Source of the DNA: Macrothele yani | Taxonomy: Eukaryota; Arthropoda; Arachnida; Araneae; Macrothelidae | Assembly: GCA_039090855.1 (NCBI GenBank) | Contig: CM077010.1 | Span: 51,106,905-51,170,904 of the forward strand | DNA: 64,000 bases | Reading direction: 5' to 3' | Shown: piece by piece, positions 43,081-52,849 of the stretch | How positions within the stretch are numbered: the stretch's first letter is position 1 | How the letters are laid out: every line of letters begins with the position of its first letter | Notes under the pieces: generated by a model | What the model saw: the letters and a program-made list of their open reading frames with translations, nothing else | Databases searched by the model: none | What the model was told of the DNA's origin: nothing | Translations under genes and position numbers: made by a program

Positions 43081-43945
43081 CATTAGGTGAAGATCTAGTT
43101 GATTATCGGGTGAATTAGCTAACTCTGATTTGTTCTTTCTTTCTAGCCACGGCCACCGTAAGCAGCATAATAGGCTATAAGCAGTCGCCCGTCCCTGCTT
43201 TCGGGGCTCTAGCTCTGGGGAACAGAAAGAACCAGTACCGTAAGACAAAAACACCATCCATGCCTCACCCTGGACTCGGGCCCTCACCCATTCTTGAAGA
43301 ATAGTCAGAAGCCATTGCTTAGACCACTCTGCCACCGGGGAGGTCGCTGGCAGCTCTATGACTATGTTTCTGAAAAATAGTCAGAAGGGCTCAGATCACT
43401 CCGCCACCGAGGAGGTCGCTGGTAGCTCTATGACCACGTTTCTGAAGAATAGTCAAAAACCAGTGCTTAGACCATTCCTCCATTGAGGAGGTCACTGCTA
43501 CCACGTTTCTGAAGAATAGTCAAAAATCAGTGCTTAGACCACTCCACCACCGAGGAGGTCTCTAGTAGCTCTGTGACCACATTTCTGAAGAATAATCACA
43601 AGCCAGGGCTTAGACTACTTCTCCAGCGGGGAGCTCGCTGGTAGCACTGTGACGACGTTTTTGAAGAATATTCAGAAGCCAGTGCTTAAACCACTCCGCC
43701 ACCGAGGATGTTGCTGGTAGCTCTGTGACCACGTTTCTGAAGAATAGTCAAAAGCCAGTGCTTAGACCACTCCGCCACCAGGAAGGTCACTAGTAGCTCT
43801 GTGACCACGTAAGCTACTCACGGTGGTCGTGGTTAGAAAGAAAGAGCAAATCAAAGTTAGCTAAATCACTCGATAATCAACTAGATCACAACTAGACCGC
43901 AACTAGATTGCCACGTAACGTCTTGCAAAGTCGAGAGGCCGATTT
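43058..43945. repeat. foldback structure built from SINE-A parts
   Basis: 43058-43165 and 43813-43945 are inverted repeats: GACTTTGCAAGAC, CTAGTTGATTATCGGGTGA, TTAGCTAACTCTGATTTG and TTCTTTCTTTCTA against their complements. The left inner part is a minus SINE-A (43140-43345); the right inner end is a plus-strand SINE-A 3' end (GCTACTCACGGTGGTCGTGG). Between them lies the 76-bp array. Confidence 0.78.
43295..43810 (-). repeat. 76-bp tandem array derived from the SINE head, 7 copies
   Basis: Units start at 43295, 43372, 43444, 43511, 43587, 43663 and 43739. Each has GAAGAATAGTCA, CCAGTGCTTAGACCACTCC (the reverse of the SINE-A A box region), GAGGAGGTCGCTGGTAGC and TGTGACCACGTTTCT. The last three full periods are exactly 76. 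Confidence 0.9.
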
Positions 43946-44104
43946 CAGAACTCTTCTGTTGACACTGTCTGTGTTTCCCCGTAGAATGACTGTAAATTAC
44001 TCCAGAAGGCGCAATCACACATTTCAGTAAGAAAGCGAAATATGGCGCTCCTACGAAGGAGTGACGCTTATGTATAAAAGCAAACGCAATATCACTGTTC
44101 ATTT

Positions 44105-44480
44105 CATCATCATCATCATTGTCAACCATTATCAATCCACTGCTGGACGAAGGTCTCCCCAAGTTTCCTCCACAACGGTCTGTCTTGTGCCAGTCTCCTC
44201 CATGTAGCACCCTCTGCCTTCATGTCGCACTGGCCGCTGCCTTGGCCAGGTACATTCCAGCTGCCGGAGACTGAGGGCCAAGATTTAAGTTGTGGAGTCA
44301 TTTTGGGGGGGTTTGGCCATAACTCACCACGCTGGCCAAGCGGGTTGGTGAGTGTGGGATAGCATTTCCTCTAATCTCGATGGTATAGTTATACCGCTAT
44401 TGGCGGTCGTCAGAGCCCCTTTAGTGGGAACAGGATGTACCACGAGAAGGCGGGGTTGACATTTGTCAAGGAGAGGCTGT
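44105..44480 (-). mobile_element. element with RTE-type 3' tail, possible LINE-dependent SINE
   Basis: The minus-strand 3' end (GGGGAGACCTTCGTCCAGCA, GTGGATTGATAATGG, GATGATGATGATG) equals the RTE 3' end at 36.99-37.09 kb. The upstream part (CAACCCGCTTGGCCAGCGTG, GTACCTGGCCAAGGCAGCGG) does not match the RTE coding end at 37.1 kb. A SINE that borrowed the LINE tail fits; a fused decayed RTE is the alternative. Confidence 0.6.
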
Positions 44481-44945
44481 GATGTTACGCATCACCTGAC
44501 CTTACATACCTGATTAAAATGCAAAAGCTTTGTGACGCATGTAATATTCTCTTACAGTTTCTTTCTCTTAAGAGAATTATATTAGTTCTCAGTTGAATCT
44601 TCATTTTAAACGGCACTTCGAAACCTCCAAGTTTCTCTGTACGTTTTGGCAACAACTGATAGCTAGTCATATTGTAAGTAAAAGTTGTTTATACTCTGAG
44701 TGTAAGTCGACAACGATGGAAAGAAATGTAGCGATGGAGTCTGCAAGAGCGGTAAAACAAACGAATGTTAAGTGTGATTCCATGAAACGTGATACCTTGT
44801 TGGTTTGTTAATGTATGAACGACGAAGTGTGTTCAAGTAAAGTGTCTTACATGAAGCTCTGCACCAGCAACTGAGAACAAATAAAGATATCTAACAAGTT
44901 CATTAAGTGACTTATTTTCTCAGATTTTGTATGCAAATGCCTATT

Positions 44946-45313
44946 AATAGCAAGCTAATTAAAACAAAATAACTTGAAAACGTTATAATATTTTACGGAA
45001 CTAAACAGTCCGTAAATTGATTATAAATGAATACATTACGTATGTAAAAATTTGTTTAACTTTTGAAAAGTCGGAAAATGGGATCGAAGAATAAAAATCT
45101 TAAGATGGTTCCGCCTAAAATCTCTGTCTAATAGCAAGCTAATTAAAACAAAATAACTTGAAAACGTTATAATATTTTACGGAACTGAACAGTCCGTAAA
45201 TTGATTATAAATTAATACATTACGTATGTAAAAATTTGTTTAACTTTTGAAAAGTCGGAAAATGGGATCGAAGAATAAAAATCTTAAGATGGTTCCGCCT
45301 AAAATCTCTGTAT
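44946..45313 (+). repeat. 184-bp direct tandem duplication
   Basis: Copies start at AATAGCAAGCTAATTAAAAC (44946 and 45130). I see only two or three differences over ~180 bases, so it is recent. Each copy ends with the left end of the MITE (GATGGTTCCGCCTAAAATCT), so the MITE end was duplicated with its flank. Confidence 0.92.
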
Positions 45314-45725
45314 TATGTTTCCACTGGTGAAACTTCTTTACATATTTTCTTCGCAATTAATGCATTCTCTAGGATGAAAATATGCACATAGATAAAACTA
45401 ACTTTAAGTTACAACATCGAATACCTAATACTTGCTAAAAGATAATCATAATTATATTAAAAGTCAATCATTTTTCTTTGAGTAATGTTCAGACCTATTA
45501 ATAGATGGCGCGACCTGTACATTGATGTCGTCAGTAGACGAGCAAATATTGGATTGCATAATTATGGTTGTGTTTTAGCAAGTATTAAGTATCCCATGCT
45601 ATAACTTAAAATTAGTTTTATCGATGTACAAATTTTCATCCTTGGGAATGCATTAATTGCGAAGAAAATATGTAAAGAAGTTTTACAATTGGAAACACAA
45701 GGCAGAGATTTTAGATGGAACCACC
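45299..45725. mobile_element. palindromic MITE, copy 3, opposite orientation
   Basis: TTAA at 45295-45298; ends GATGGTTCCGCCTAAAAT and ATTTTAGATGGAACCACC. The centre reads ACCTGTACATTGATGTCGTC, the reverse complement of the centre in copies 1 and 2. The right border is TGAA instead of TTAA, probably mutated. Confidence 0.83.
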
Positions 45726-46334
45726 TGAATAACAGACAGAATAATCCTAACTACGCCACGAGAATTTGAATTCCATTTATCATGCAATAAGAATGTGGAA
45801 GTTATATGATTTGGTCTCTATATTTCCGTGCCAAACATTATGTTTCAAGATTTTTTATTAATGTTGATAAAAATGTGTTCATTTTAAAATGTCGGGAAAT
45901 AGGTTGTTTTGGCTTTAATGGTACTCGAGAAACTTTTTGTATTACAGCCAAATTACAGCTTCCACATAATTTTTCTTCGAACATTTGAATGATTGAGAGA
46001 GATCAACAGTAACATTTTTCCCGATGGAACTTTTACTATAGAAATATTACCGTAAAATTTATGAATCGTTAAAAGTGTGACTTCCAGCAATCCACTGCTT
46101 TACTTCCAGATAAGTTTCTTCGTGGAAAAGCTGCTAGTGGAGTTACTGCGTCCGTCCATCTAAGATAAACAATAAATCTGGTTCTTTGAAAAGATTTTTC
46201 CGAAAATAAATTTCTTAATCTAGAGGATATATTGAAAAGATATTTATTTGAACACCCAGCAATTTTTTTCTGAATTTCCTCTACGGGGATTTAAAATCTT
46301 AAAATACATTCTCGGCATTAACACATTTAGCAGC

Positions 46335-46745
46335 TGATGTACTTGAACCAAATGGTGCTCAAATTTATCGCGCTGAATCAAATGGTTCCCAAAATTAACT
46401 GCGCTTAGCTAAATGATGCCCAAAATTTACTGGGATGAATCAAATGGTGCCCAAATTTTACTACGCTGAACCAAATGTGACCAAAACATACTGCGCTAAA
46501 CCAAATGGTGATCAAAATTTACTGCGCTGAATCATATGGTGCCCAAAAGTTACTGCTCTGAGCCAAATGATTCTCAAAATTTACTGAGCTGAATCACATG
46601 GTGCCCCAAAGTTACTGCGCTGAACCAAATGGTGCACAAGATTTACTGCGCTGGATCAAATGGTGCCCAAAATTTACAGCGCTGAACCAAATCTTGCACA
46701 AAATCTACTGCGCTGAACCAATTGGTGCCCAAAATTTACTTTAAT
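46335..46745 (+). repeat. 31-bp minisatellite, about 13 copies
   Basis: The unit GCTGAACCAAATGGTGCCCA then AAATTTACTGC recurs with point changes and occasional indels. No coding frame persists through the array. Confidence 0.9.
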
Positions 46746-46833
46746 GTCCAAACAGAAGTGTTCACACCACGGCCTGGTTTAACCAAATCTACGGCAAAAC
46801 AATTCCTTTTCCAATAAATAAATCTATACAAAC

Positions 46834-47040
46834 TCAGTTTATTGGTGTGAAAGTATATTTAAAAAAGAAATACAACGAAACATTTTCTCTCCCGAGCTTT
46901 CGCTCTCCAACCGGGAGGCTTTCACAAGGATTGCAGACGTTACTAACAAGTCTGGCGAGTATAAACAAAACATTTCGAAACACTGGTGCTCGGGAACGTC
47001 GTACTTTGAAACTTGATGCTCGAGGCACTTGATGCATCCG
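46834..47040 (-). mobile_element. Penelope-like element 3' fragment
   Basis: The minus strand holds CCTTGTGAAAGCCTCCCGG then TTGGAGAGCGAAAGCTC (46894-46929), the same stem-loop as after the PLEs at 14.2 and 16.7 kb. No endonuclease residues are clear in the flanks. Confidence 0.5.
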
Positions 47041-47059
47041 TTTCCTTTCTCATTTCAGT

Positions 47060-47890
47060 AATGCCGACCATAAACCCGTAAGAGTTGATAAGCACTCCCT
47101 TCTAGTCCTGTGTTCTCTGCCTTATGACCCTAAGGAAGGATAAGGAAGGACATCTTTCTGCGCGTTATCGTGGTTTCTAATGGCCCTGACACGAACATCG
47201 GGCCACTGTGTACAAATAAGTGATTCAAACATCGTCTGTTTCTCCTTTCTTAGGTTCGCCGCCATTGTTACAGCTCTTTTTGCAGGTAGCCTAATCTGTT
47301 AGAAATGGTTGGTTTCACTCATTATCCCTAACTTACCACTTTGAATAACAAGGCTAAGGAGGAAGCCAAGCTTTCTGATGGTCAGGTTCACTCCTTCTAG
47401 CCGCTGTCTGCTCACTTGTTAGACAACGAATATATTCGTCAGAGCTTTTTTTATTGGAGGTTTAACAAACACTGTGAGGAACTCAATGGGCTATAAGAAG
47501 TCGTCCGTCCCTAATTAAGGGTCACTGACTGCAGAGAAGGTAGAGAGCCAGTGCCGTAAGACAAACACAATATCCATGGTACTCCGGGATTCAAACCTGG
47601 ACCCCTTTCGGACGAATGATCAGAAGCCATCGCTTAGACAACTGCGCCACCTGGGCGGCAGAGCTAATTTCAGCCGATTTTGTTAACCCAGAGTTAATTC
47701 GTTTCAGCCGGTTAAAGGATTAAATGCCGATTTTTAATACCAAAGCTTCCGGATGCGCAGGTACACTTGTTCCAGCCGCGTTCAACCCACGTTTTTAGAT
47801 AACGAATATATTCGCTGTAGATGATTTCGGACCTTTTGCTAGCACAAGTTAATTTGCTTCAGCCGGTTAAAGGGTTAAACAATGGTAAAA
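47060..47890 (+). repeat. dispersed repeat E, copy 1
   Basis: Shares CTGACACGAACATC, GTACAGCTCTTTTWGCAGG-like, AAAGCTTTCTGATG, GCGAATA-ATTCG-like and GAGTTAATTCGTTTCAGCCG with 50675-51115. An internal ~125-base duplication (GCCGGTTAAAGG twice, at 47709 and 47862) is present. Interrupted by a SINE-A at 47447-47658. Confidence 0.6.
47447..47658 (-). mobile_element. SINE-A copy in repeat E, 7-bp target duplication
   Basis: Full-length on the minus strand (T-run, GGAGGTTTAACAAACACTG to CGCCACCTGGGCGG). CAGAGCT flanks it at 47440-47446 and 47659-47665. Confidence 0.85.
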
Positions 47891-48048
47891 CAACAGAGGT
47901 GGAGGGGGAGGGGAGGTAATTTGCGGAGCGCATATTGCAGTCAGCTTGCAGAATATTTTACTTTTCTCACGCTTCGTGTTGCAAATAGGAGCGCACAGAA
48001 TTTGCTCCGCACACTGATTACAAAGTTTCTAAAATTATACCTCCGTCA

Positions 48049-48267
48049 CTTTTTTTATTGATTGAAGGTTTAACGACCACCGCGAGCAACTCAATAGGCT
48101 ATGAGCAGTCGCCCGTCCCTAATTTAGGGTCACTGGTTCCAGAGAAGGGAGAGGGTCAGTGCCGTAAGACAAACACAACATCCATGCCTCACCGGGATTC
48201 GAACCCGGACCCTTCACGAACGAATGATCATAAGTCAGCCCTTAGACCACTGCGCCACCGGGGCAGC
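48049..48267 (-). mobile_element. SINE-A copy in the last ChAT intron, 12-bp target duplication
   Basis: Minus-strand full-length copy. ATACCTCCGTCA flanks it at 48037-48048 and 48268-48279. It ends about 190 bases before the last ChAT exon, so its polymerase III direction is opposite to the gene. Confidence 0.94.
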
Positions 48268-48460
48268 ATACCTCCGTCAAGGTCAAGCACCAACTAGCAC
48301 GGCCAGTATGGTGAGTTTCAATACTGAGCATTTTTCGCTTTTACTTTTAGATTTTCAGTCTAGTTATCATGACGTCCTAAATTATTTTCTGCAGATACTT
48401 AGAAGTGTACTATTATTAACGAATAAAGGCACTTTTTTGTTTGCTGTTGTTTTATTTCAG

Positions 48461-48724
48461 TTGCCGACAAATCACGGAATCTTGGTTGGCTACGGTCCTG
48501 TCGTTCCAGACGGTTACGGTTGCGCATACAATCCCTGCCCGGAACACATCGATTTCTGCATATCGTCCCTCTTCAGTGCAGCGGAAACAAGCTCCGATTT
48601 CTTCGCTCTCAGCCTCGAAGGCAGTCTTCTCAGCATGGAGGAAATTTGCGGCAAGACCCGTCTACTGGAAGAGCTGAATTCGAATCGAACTATTCCACCG
48701 AAGCAAAGTTTACGAGCGGATTGA
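48461..48724 (+). CDS. ChAT: choline O-acetyltransferase, last coding exon
   Basis: Acceptor TTTTATTTCAG. It starts on a whole codon directly after STSQ of exon c and encodes 87 residues plus TGA at 48722-48724: LPTNHGILVGYGPVVPDGYG, CAYNPCPEHIDFCISSLFSA, AETSSDFFALSLEGSLLSME and a basic tail ending KQSLRAD. YGPVVPxGYGxxYNP and FCISSxxSxxETSS are strong ChAT features. The C-terminal tail after EEICGK is not recognisable from other ChATs, as is usual for this poorly conserved end. With exons a to c, the visible protein part is 200 residues. Confidence 0.96.
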   Translation: MPTNHGILVGYGPVVPDGYGCAYNPCPEHIDFCISSLFSAAETSSDFFALSLEGSLLSMEEICGKTRLLEELNSNRTIPPKQSLRAD

Positions 48725-49364
48725 ATGACCTCTAAACAGAAGTCATTAATACTGAAATACAGGTATCAGGTTTAAATGGGTAGATTTTCCTTAACCAAAC
48801 AAGAGGAAAGAGCTTACGCTTTTAATTATGAATCCATGAGTTAACGTTGCTTGTTGATGATGAATGAAAATGTTTTAATGCTTTTCTGCAGCAAAATATT
48901 TAAACCAGTGTTCTCCAAGCCGTTCGAAAGCGTGGGTGTCGAGGAACTATTTTCAAGGGATTTGCTGATGCTGTCTGTAATGGCGTAATTATAGAACTTA
49001 AATAGCAGCTAATTTGTCATATATCTTTAGTGTGACTCCTAGAGATGTTGCTGTGTTCCCTGCACTCCGCTTAATCTCCTATTACAGAGTGCACTAAAAC
49101 GTATTTTCCAAAAATGCGCAATTTTTACTAGGTAATTTGCATCAGTGAGGTTACGTATCAAATACAAAAACCAGCTTCGGAGGTCGGCCAACGACATTTG
49201 CAACAAAATAAAAATCATGCTTTGGTTTTGCATCATTATGGTAGAAAACGTCCGAATTAAGCTTTTAGAATACGGGTTTCCATCCGATCACTGGAGAAAA
49301 TCATCTTTTAGAAGGCATCATTTTGTAATCATGAATAGAATACGGGATTGCACCATACAATACA
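48725..49364 (+). other. ChAT 3' untranslated region and downstream
   Basis: No further coding. A possible AATAAA polyadenylation signal is at 49207-49212; nothing stronger is closer to the stop. The true transcript end is unknown. Confidence 0.4.
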
Positions 49365-49645
49365 TATTTTGAAGATGACAATCCGTTTTTTTTTTGGTGT
49401 AAATATGACAAGGATGGTAAGTCAGATAATATCCGAAAACTTGAAAATTTCGTCGTCCTGGAGCGGGAATCGAACCTGCGTCTCCCAGATAACGTCCGGA
49501 TGGGCTAACCCCTACGGGCGCTATCTGGGAGACGCGGGTTCGTTTTCTGCTCCTGGACGACGAAATTTTTAAGATTTCGGATATTATCTGACTTACCATC
49601 CTTGTCATATTTACACCAAAAAAACGCTTCTCATCTTCAAAATGT
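49365..49645. repeat. inverted dimer of SINE-D
   Basis: Arms 49365-49490 and 49523-49645 are near-complementary: GAAGATGA, TTGGTGTAAATATGACAAGG, ATGGTAAGTCAGATAATATC, TCGTCGTCCTGGAGC and GTCTCCCAGATA against their inverses. The loop is about 30 bases (ACGTCCGGATGGGCTAACCC). One arm holds GGGAGACGCGGGTTCG, the SINE-D B box region. Confidence 0.88.
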
Positions 49646-50276
49646 GTAACATTTTGTAAATCTTGCGTTCTGAATGTTTGTTGTTTTATATAAGTGTTAG
49701 TTCTGAGATACCAAATTGTAAGGTACATGCGTTAGTTCCACTATAGCATATAGCACGTGACCAGTAAAATATTTGAACTTTGGCAGCTGTGAACGCGCCG
49801 CTTTGCTCGAAGCACTGTAAAATACGTACATAAGGAACAGAACAATGGAATGCTAAAAAGTCCCCTAATTTGAACATCTGTCGTCCAAATTCATATCATC
49901 AAAATTCCACGAAAATATCACAGTTTAATTTCCTAGCATGGTAATAATACTTAGCATAACCCCCACGAATCTAATTTTTTTAAGCAAGCGGAAAATTTCC
50001 CAGTTGCCAATTCTCTCAGTGTAACATACAGACATTCAAAGTGCTCAAGATATGAAATCAGTGCTTTTAGCTTAGATGTTTTCTCACACTTCTACGGTAT
50101 GAAACGTCTTGCATTCGAAATCACAGCAAACAAAATCTTTGCGTTCAAAATCTTCAAAATAAACTGTCTCCTAATACGAAATGTTTCTCGTCGTGAGGTA
50201 CGAAGCTCCTGTTTTAATCATTCATCCTCGGTGCGTCGGATTCGAACTCCAACCAGGGCCGAATTGAGGTGGATCC

Positions 50277-50345
50277 ACCTACAACCTCTGCCGTATGTTT
50301 CTAATGGTAAAAATTTCTGTAGACATTTTCTTCGCAATCAAGCAA
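50277..50345. mobile_element. palindromic MITE, end fragment
   Basis: GATCCACCTACAACCTCTGC, CGTATGTTTCTAATGG and CATTTTCTTCGCAATC match the first ~70 bases of the MITE copies. Confidence 0.6.
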
Positions 50346-50674
50346 TTTCAAAAATACAATATACTCTAATAAGAGAAACATAGAAATTCCGAAGCCGTGG
50401 GGCATATTTAAAGCATATCACAAAATCTTATTCTCAAAGTTTTATAAATGAATTGCACTTCCTTAGAATTTAATTGTAAATTTTTTTTGAGGGGTGCTGG
50501 GGGGACGACCACCATGAGCAATTCTACGCGCTATGACACCATCATTCCTTAAAACCCTTTAAGCCAAATAGTATCCAAAATGTTCTGGCCTCCTCAAACA
50601 GAAAAGTTCACATAGCGACCGGGTTTTACGAAAGGTACTTCCATACAATTTCTTCACTTTCTTATCTCATCAGT

Positions 50675-51115
50675 ATCAGCCATAAACCTGCTACTGGTGA
50701 TAAGGAATTATCTGCTCCACACATCCAATCCGCGGAAAGATGGAGATGGGCTACTCCGCCCGACACCAAGGAATGATGACAAAGGGCTAGTGCCACTGAC
50801 ACGAACATCATGCCACTGGGGAGAAAATAGCGACTCGAACATCTTCTCTAACCACCCCACTTTCTTATGTTTATCGCTATTGTATAGCTCTTTTAGCAGG
50901 CAATCAGTCAAAAAGGATTTGTGTCAATCTTCCCCTAAATGACCACATTAAATAACAAAACTAACGGGAAAGCAAAGCTTTCTGATGCGCGGGTTCAGCA
51001 CTCTTTCCAGCCGCTTCCGGCACACTTCTAGGGTAGCGAATACATTCGTTCGACCTGATTTCAGACCATTTTGCTAACCCCGAGTTAATTCGTTCCAGCC
51101 GGTTAAAGGGTTAAT
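50675..51115 (+). repeat. dispersed repeat E, copy 2
   Basis: Matches 47060-47760 without the SINE, ending in GAGTTAATTCGTTCCAGCCG and GTTAAAGGGTTAA. Both copies end at the same word, which may be the element's terminus. Confidence 0.6.
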
Positions 51116-51280
51116 TTAGTGTGACTGTTTTCAAGGAACCGACTGAGCCAGTGCCATCAGATAGGCTCACCACCCACCCATGCCCCATCCGGTGCTGGAA
51201 ATCCGGCCAATCTATAGGACAAATAAGTGGCCAGAAGCCAGCTCTTCATACCACCCGACTACAGGGGCGGCATCACCAGT
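51116..51280 (-). mobile_element. SINE-A-like copy, strongly diverged
   Basis: GAGCCAGTGCCATCAGATAG, ATGCCCCATCCGGTGCTGG and ATACCACCCGACTACAGGGG follow reverse SINE-A order. Confidence 0.5.
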
Positions 51281-52480
51281 TAAGCGTCTAACAAAACACT
51301 TTAAAGATTAAAAGCTTTAAGCGTGTAATCTTTTGTCTATACAACACAGAATTATACACGCAAGATCATAATGTTGTTTCGGTTTTAAGTTTGTGCTCCT
51401 TGTTTGCTACATTGAACAGCTCCTAGGGATTTAAATGATCGTGCTTTTCTAACTAGCCACAGAATAGTTAATAAAACTTCAGACTATTGAGAAGAGGTTA
51501 ATAAAATTGCAACTGACTAAAAGCTATTTTAATATTATTTTCCGAAAAAAATGGGTTCTGTTCAGCACTGCAAAACTTACAGATTTCAGCATATAGTTCA
51601 GGAAAATTCGAAATGCAGAATATTTATGAATTCTTGAGCTCAAAACGGTTGAGCGATGATCAGATTAAAGTCAACAAGAGAATTTTACCTAGGTAATTCA
51701 CTGGCACTCAAATAAGCAGGGAAAGAACACTGGTTTAATATGTGAGTTGCTGAATTTCTTTTTATGCTGCGCAGCAATAAAGTAAGTTGCAAAGTTTCAT
51801 CTCGCCATATTTTTCGCGGAAGTAGTCTGCGATGATTAGTTTCCAAATGGAAAAACAGAATAATTACTTATCGCTCTTGAGGAGTTCATGCGGTAATCAT
51901 TCATGAAATTCTCAAATCTTCAAAAAATATAATTAAGCTAATAGTTTGACAAAGAGACGCTCTGTGTAAATAATAGATGACAGTGGTAAAAAAAATGCGC
52001 TCAGGCAGAACTATTGTGCTATTAATTTCAAACGCACCAACTGAAATTGGAATATTTTAAACTACTATCTAATAATATCAACTGTAATTAATCGTGGTGC
52101 GCAAAAATTACTAATAACGGCAGCAATAATTACTCCAATGCATTTAAAGTATTCTACCGCTTCCTTTTTCTTGGTATTGTTTTGCAGAAAATTAAGGTCC
52201 ATTTTCAAAATTAAACTGTAAGTTTCCTGTTACAGCAGATTAATTCAGAGAGAAATAAACTTTTGTAATAGCTTTTGCAGTAAATTTATGAAAATCTTTA
52301 TGGCTTTATTATATGGTGAGCGTTTTGGTTTGCTACTGCGATATGAAATATAATGCAAATATTTGTTCTTTTCTTTTGCTTGTTTCTTCTTCATTCTTTT
52401 ACATTCAATTATTATACTGACGCACTCAAAATCAAAATTACAACACCTTTTCATTGGGTGTTCTCTATCTATCTATCTAT
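51281..52480. other. AT-rich sequence, nothing recognised
   Basis: No frame above background, no boxes and no repeats shared with the rest of the window. Confidence 0.5.
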
Positions 52481-52482
52481 AG

Positions 52483-52527
<45 letters not shown>

Positions 52528-52530
52528 TCC
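52463..52530 (+). repeat. (ATCT)n / (CT)n microsatellite
   Basis: CTATCTATCTATCTAT leads into CT runs with occasional A and T interruptions. Frames here are simple-sequence artefacts. Confidence 0.9.
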
Positions 52531-52849
52531 AGTGATTAGTAACTTAAGGTTCAGGCTTAATACTGGTGCGTTGGTTCGTACTACACTGCCACCAAACACT
52601 CGACGTTGCTGGGAAGTACTGTAGAGCAGCTGCACTTTGGCCAGAGTGAGTCTACACACTAAGCCCAGATCCATCTGCCTGTCTTGGGTTTTCTCACACT
52701 CACCTCATACAGTGAGATATTAATGTGCGTCGTTCTAACAGCACTAACTTTCTCCCATGCTCACTGGAACTAGAAGTTTGATTAAGGATAGTGCGACGTA
52801 TACTGCCTTTCTAACCTCGTGATTTTATCTGGCTTGTCATTTATGCAAA

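Noticed and set aside
43295..43810. CRISPR array (regular direct repeats)
   Set aside because: Repeats are contiguous, have no unique spacers, and derive from a SINE in a eukaryotic genome.
46834..47037. A small gene on the minus strand near the PLE fragment
   Set aside because: Frames are open on both strands over the same bases, without conserved motifs. The only recognised signal is the PLE stem-loop.
17869..48724. Carnitine O-acetyltransferase instead of ChAT
   Set aside because: That enzyme has GRTDT and DRHLLGL; here the residues are GRVDN and DNHLLAL, and EALEWxKAMC and FCISS also fit ChAT.
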